Source of the DNA: JAQIBY01 sp964418565 | GTDB taxonomy: Bacteria > Bacteroidota > Bacteroidia > Bacteroidales > ML635J-15 | Reading direction: 5' to 3' | Assembly (NCBI GenBank): GCA_964418565.1 | Contig: CAYQMB010000107.1 | Span: forward strand, 1 to 10,243 | DNA: 10,243 bases | Part shown: piece by piece, positions 6,669 through 10,243 of the stretch | Position numbering within the stretch: position 1 is the first letter of the stretch | Layout of the letters: each line of letters opens with the position of its first letter | Made by a program: the position numbers and the translations under genes | Notes under the pieces: generated by a model | What the model saw: the letters and a program-made list of their open reading frames with translations, nothing else | What the model was told of the DNA's origin: nothing | Databases searched by the model: none

Positions 6669-9600
6669 ATGGCTTTCAGAAAAGACAAGAAAGTTACAAG
6701 TAACTTCGATAAGTTATCCATCAGCCTGGCTTCTCCGGAAGATATTCTGGATCGGTCAAGCGGTGAAGTAACAAAACCCGAAACCATCAACTACCGGACA
6801 TACAAACCGGAACGTGATGGATTGTTTTGTGAACGAATCTTTGGCCCTGTCAAGGATTTTGAATGCCACTGCGGTAAATACAAGGGCATACGCTACAAAG
6901 GTATCGTATGTGATCGTTGTGGTGTGGAAGTAACTGAAAAGAAAGTGCGCCGCGAACGCATGGGACACATTAAGCTTGAAGTGCCCGTAGCGCATATTTG
7001 GTATTTCAGATCCCTTCCGAATAAAATTGGTTATCTGCTTGGATTGCCTACTAAGAAGCTTGATACCATCATCTATTACGAAAAGTATGTGGTTATTCAG
7101 GCTGGTGTGAAGGCAAATGATGGCATTAAGCAAATGGATTTTCTTTCCGAAGAGGAATACCTCGATATAATGGAAAGCCTGCCGGCTGGTAATCAGGTGC
7201 TGGAAGATAGTGATCCTGAGAAATTTATCGCTAAAATGGGCGCGGATGCTGTACATGACCTGCTCGGTAATCTTGAGCTGGATGAACTTTCATACAGCCT
7301 CAGGGATAAAGCGAATAAAGAAACGTCACAGCAACGTAAAAATGAAGCGCTCAAACGCCTGAGTGTGGTTGAAGCCTTCCGTGCCTCCAAAGATAAAAAC
7401 CGGCCGGAATGGATGATCGTTAAAGTGATTCCTGTTATTCCTCCGGAACTGCGACCACTTGTCCCGCTTGATGGTGGCAGGTTTGCAACAAGCGACCTTA
7501 ATGACCTCTACCGTCGTGTTATTATCCGTAATAACCGCCTGAAGCGCCTGATGGAGATTAAAGCGCCAGAGGTTATTCTCAGAAATGAGAAACGCATGTT
7601 GCAGGAATCTGTTGATAGCCTTTTTGATAACTCCAGAAAATCCAACGCGGTAAAAACCGATGCCAACAGGCCTCTTAAATCCTTGTCTGATAGTCTGAAA
7701 GGAAAACAAGGACGTTTCCGTCAGAACCTGCTCGGTAAACGGGTTGACTACTCAGCGCGTTCAGTTATCGTTGTAGGACCCGAATTGCAACTGCATGAAT
7801 GTGGTTTGCCTAAGGATATGGCCGCGGAACTGTACAAACCGTTTGTTATCCGTAAGCTTATCGAGCGCGGAATTGTGAAAACCGTAAAATCGGCGAAGAA
7901 AATTGTTGACCGCAGAGATCCTGTAATCTGGGATATCCTGGAAAATGTTCTCAAAGGTCACCCGGTGATGCTTAACCGTGCACCAACCCTTCACCGCCTT
8001 GGTATTCAAGCCTTCCAGCCAAAGCTGATTGAAGGTAAAGCCATTCAGCTGCACCCGCTTGCATGTACCGCATTTAATGCTGACTTTGACGGTGACCAGA
8101 TGGCCGTGCATCTTCCACTTGGAAATGCCGCTATTCTGGAGGCTCAGATACTCATGCTCGCTTCTCATAATATTCTGAATCCTGCCAATGGTGCACCAAT
8201 TACCGTGCCTTCACAAGACATGGTGCTTGGATTGTATTACATCACCAAAGGCAGAAAAGGAGTCAAAGGAGAGGGGCTTACCTTCTATTCCCCGGAAGAA
8301 GTAAAAATTGCTTACAATGAAGGTCGCATCGCACTTAATGCAAACATTAAAGTGCGTGCCCATGATATTGATGAAGATGGGAACCCCATCCGTCATATTA
8401 TTGAGAGTACTACCGGCAGGGTGCTTTTTAATGATATTGTGCCCAAAGAGGTTGGTTATATAAATGATGTGCTGACAAAGAAATCCGTAAGGGGAATTAT
8501 TTCTTACGTGCTCAGCAAAACCAATACTGCCGTTACTGCCCGCTTTCTTGATGATATCAAGCATATGGGCTTTACTATGGCATTTCGTGGAGGCCTGTCC
8601 TTTAACCTTGACGATGTCATTATCCCTGATGAAAAAACAGAAATGGTCCAGGAAGGTTATGACCAGGTTGACGAGGTAGTGAACAATTATAACATGGGTT
8701 TCATTACCAACAACGAGCGGTATAATCAGATTATTGATATCTGGACACACACAAATGCGAAATTGACCCAGCTTGTGATGAATAAATTGTCTAAAGACAA
8801 TGATGGGTTTAACGCTGTGTACATGATGCTTGATTCCGGAGCCCGTGGTTCTAAGGAACAGATACGTCAGCTTTGTGGAATGAGGGGCCTGATGGCTAAA
8901 CCTCAGAAATCAGCAGGTGGCGGACAGCAAATTATTGAAAACCCGATTCTTGCAAACTTTAAAGAAGGCCTTTCTGTACTTGAGTATTTTATTTCTACCC
9001 ACGGTGCCCGTAAAGGTCTTGCTGATACAGCACTGAAAACAGCAGATGCCGGTTATCTGACAAGACGCCTTGTGGATGTTTGTCAGGATGTGGTTATCTC
9101 TGAAAAGGATTGCGGAACATTGCGCGGTATCGTTGCTACAGCGATCAAGAAAAATGAGGAAGTGGTTGAATCACTTTTCGAACGTATTCTGGGTCGTACC
9201 ACCGTACATGATGTTTACCATCCACAAAGCGGTGAACTTATTATAAAGTCAGGTGACCAAATTACCGAAAAAATTGCGCAGAAAATTGAAGAGTCTCCAA
9301 TTGAAGAGGTTGAGATACGTTCGGTACTTACCTGCGAGTCTAAGCGTGGAGTCTGTGCCAAATGTTACGGACGTAACCTGGCAACTTCACGGATGGTGCA
9401 AAAAGGAGAAGCCGTTGGAGTTATTGCTGCCCAGTCAATTGGTGAGCCGGGTACACAGCTTACACTGCGTACATTCCATACAGGCGGTGTTGCTTCTAGA
9501 GCGATTCTTGAGAGCAGTCAGAAGGCGACTCACGGCGGGAAGATTGAATACCGTGACATTAATGCAGTGACATTAACCGATGAGGACGGAACAGAGAAAG

Positions 9601-10243
9601 TTGTTGTTCTTAAGCGTAACGGCGAGATAGCAATACTCGACGAGAAGGACAGGGAGCTTGACAGCTTTAAGCTGCCTTATGGTGCAACTGTTAATGTTGA
9701 GGATAAAAAGAAGGTAAAAAAAGGTAATGAGCTGTTTTCCTGGGACCCCCACAGGACACCAATTCTTGCTGAAATCGGCGGGATGATCCGTTTCGTTGAT
9801 ATTATCGAAGGTGAGACGATAAGGATTGAAGAAGAGCGGAAGGGGCAGGCAGGTAGACCTGTTGTAATTGAGCATAAAGGTGACAAGCATCCACAGATAA
9901 TGATTGAAGATGAAGATGGCAAGATCCTTGATGTTCACTATTTGCCGGCAAGTGCAAGAATTGAGGTAACAGAAGGTCAGTCAGTTCAGGCTGGCCAGTT
10001 ACTTGCTCATCAGCCTAGGGCGTCAAGTGGAACGCAGGACATTACCGGTGGTTTGCCTCGTATTACGGAGGTTTTCGAAGCTCGTAAGCCGAAGGAACCG
10101 GCAGCCCTTGCAGAAATCAGCGGTCGTGTAGAGCTTAAGAGTGACAAGCGAAAAGGCAAGATGACCATAATTGTCCGCAGTGAAAGCGGCATGGAAAAAG
10201 AGCATCATGTGCCTCGCGACAGGCATTTGAATGTTCATACGGG
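6669..10243 (+). CDS. rpoC: DNA-directed RNA polymerase subunit beta' (3' end beyond window)
   Basis: Reads in frame from ATG 6669 to the right edge (1191 complete codons plus two bases); roughly 230-250 residues are probably missing, judged from the usual size of about 1420-1440 in this phylum. Visible parts in order: N-terminal zinc site C66, C68, C81, C84; clamp coiled coil that binds sigma (about 281-321, YRRVIIRNNRLKRLM); switch/lid segment KGKQGRFRQNLLGKRVDYSA (344-363); catalytic NADFDGDQM (470-478) with Mg2+-binding D472, D474 and D476; bridge helix (about 770-805, YFISTHGARKGLADTALKTA); second zinc site C815, C889, C896, C899; trigger loop GEPGTQLTLRTFHTGG with H937 equivalent to E. 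coli H936. An SI3-type insert of about 175 residues (roughly 945-1120) splits the trigger loop, which resumes at GTQDITGGLPRITEVFEARK. A six-residue, Gly-rich addition follows MAKPQK (about 748-753) relative to E. coli. It begins 26 bases after rpoB, with no Shine-Dalgarno sequence. Confidence 0.99.
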   Translation, partial: MAFRKDKKVTSNFDKLSISLASPEDILDRSSGEVTKPETINYRTYKPERDGLFCERIFGPVKDFECHCGKYKGIRYKGIVCDRCGVEVTEKKVRRERMGHIKLEVPVAHIWYFRSLPNKIGYLLGLPTKKLDTIIYYEKYVVIQAGVKANDGIKQMDFLSEEEYLDIMESLPAGNQVLEDSDPEKFIAKMGADAVHDLLGNLELDELSYSLRDKANKETSQQRKNEALKRLSVVEAFRASKDKNRPEWMIVKVIPVIPPELRPLVPLDGGRFATSDLNDLYRRVIIRNNRLKRLMEIKAPEVILRNEKRMLQESVDSLFDNSRKSNAVKTDANRPLKSLSDSLKGKQGRFRQNLLGKRVDYSARSVIVVGPELQLHECGLPKDMAAELYKPFVIRKLIERGIVKTVKSAKKIVDRRDPVIWDILENVLKGHPVMLNRAPTLHRLGIQAFQPKLIEGKAIQLHPLACTAFNADFDGDQMAVHLPLGNAAILEAQILMLASHNILNPANGAPITVPSQDMVLGLYYITKGRKGVKGEGLTFYSPEEVKIAYNEGRIALNANIKVRAHDIDEDGNPIRHIIESTTGRVLFNDIVPKEVGYINDVLTKKSVRGIISYVLSKTNTAVTARFLDDIKHMGFTMAFRGGLSFNLDDVIIPDEKTEMVQEGYDQVDEVVNNYNMGFITNNERYNQIIDIWTHTNAKLTQLVMNKLSKDNDGFNAVYMMLDSGARGSKEQIRQLCGMRGLMAKPQKSAGGGQQIIENPILANFKEGLSVLEYFISTHGARKGLADTALKTADAGYLTRRLVDVCQDVVISEKDCGTLRGIVATAIKKNEEVVESLFERILGRTTVHDVYHPQSGELIIKSGDQITEKIAQKIEESPIEEVEIRSVLTCESKRGVCAKCYGRNLATSRMVQKGEAVGVIAAQSIGEPGTQLTLRTFHTGGVASRAILESSQKATHGGKIEYRDINAVTLTDEDGTEKVVVLKRNGEIAILDEKDRELDSFKLPYGATVNVEDKKKVKKGNELFSWDPHRTPILAEIGGMIRFVDIIEGETIRIEEERKGQAGRPVVIEHKGDKHPQIMIEDEDGKILDVHYLPASARIEVTEGQSVQAGQLLAHQPRASSGTQDITGGLPRITEVFEARKPKEPAALAEISGRVELKSDKRKGKMTIIVRSESGMEKEHHVPRDRHLNVHT

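Noticed and set aside
8211..8750. A 179-codon open frame on the - strand inside rpoC (likewise 6756-7256, 166 codons)
   Set aside because: Both are antisense to intact, family-typical rpoC sequence and show no recognisable domain or start context; they are shadow frames.
9253..9570. A 105-codon + strand frame overlapping rpoC
   Set aside because: It is out of frame with rpoC across the second zinc site and trigger loop, where the rpoC reading is unambiguous; the alternative peptide is low-complexity Leu/Arg/Lys/Val-rich with no family match.
1..10243. Search for mobile elements, CRISPR arrays, tRNA/rRNA genes, frameshifts or foreign insertions
   Set aside because: Coding sequence fills almost the whole window, every gene matches its expected family in order and length, and the longest gap is 96 bases. 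I saw no sign of a hidden accessory system.

Overview
This window is an ordinary, well-conserved stretch of bacterial chromosome carrying the transcription/translation supercluster secE-nusG-rplK-rplA-rplJ-rplL-rpoB-rpoC. All genes lie on the + strand. The proteins point to the phylum Bacteroidota, most likely a Bacteroidales-like member. RpoB starts with the group's typical 'YPDFLAVQLKSFKDFLQLDT' stretch. RpoB and RpoC carry the large inserts found in Bacteroidota and Proteobacteria. The translation starts lack Shine-Dalgarno sequences and sit behind A/T-rich leaders, as is usual in this phylum. The species cannot be named from the sequence alone.

Layout: bases 1-54 are the last 17 codons of secE (protein-export channel subunit). 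nusG (75-620) encodes the general elongation factor. Then come rplK/L11 (625-1068), rplA/L1 (1085-1777), rplJ/L10 (1797-2318) and rplL/L7-L12 (2362-2736), which build the L1 stalk and the L11-L10-L12 GTPase-associated stalk of the large ribosomal subunit. A 96-base gap (2737-2832) is the only sizeable non-coding stretch. It contains a perfect 14-bp hairpin that can be extended by five more pairs and sits exactly between the ribosomal-protein half and the RNA polymerase half. rpoB (2833-6642) is complete. rpoC starts at 6669 and runs off the right edge, in frame, after 1191 complete codons.

The genes are packed tightly (gaps of 4-43 bases apart from the rplL-rpoB gap), so they are probably co-transcribed, at least in part. 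The products act in linked processes: RpoB and RpoC form the catalytic core of RNA polymerase, NusG binds that polymerase and can tether it to the ribosome through S10 or to Rho, and L1/L10/L11/L12 form the ribosome's mobile stalks. The rplL-rpoB hairpin is the best candidate for setting the ratio of ribosomal protein to polymerase subunits.

I found no mobile element, CRISPR array, tRNA, rRNA, foreign gene or previously undescribed system. Apart from the hairpin, the notable points concern how this operon is regulated: there is no room for an L10-leader RNA, and there are no Shine-Dalgarno sites.
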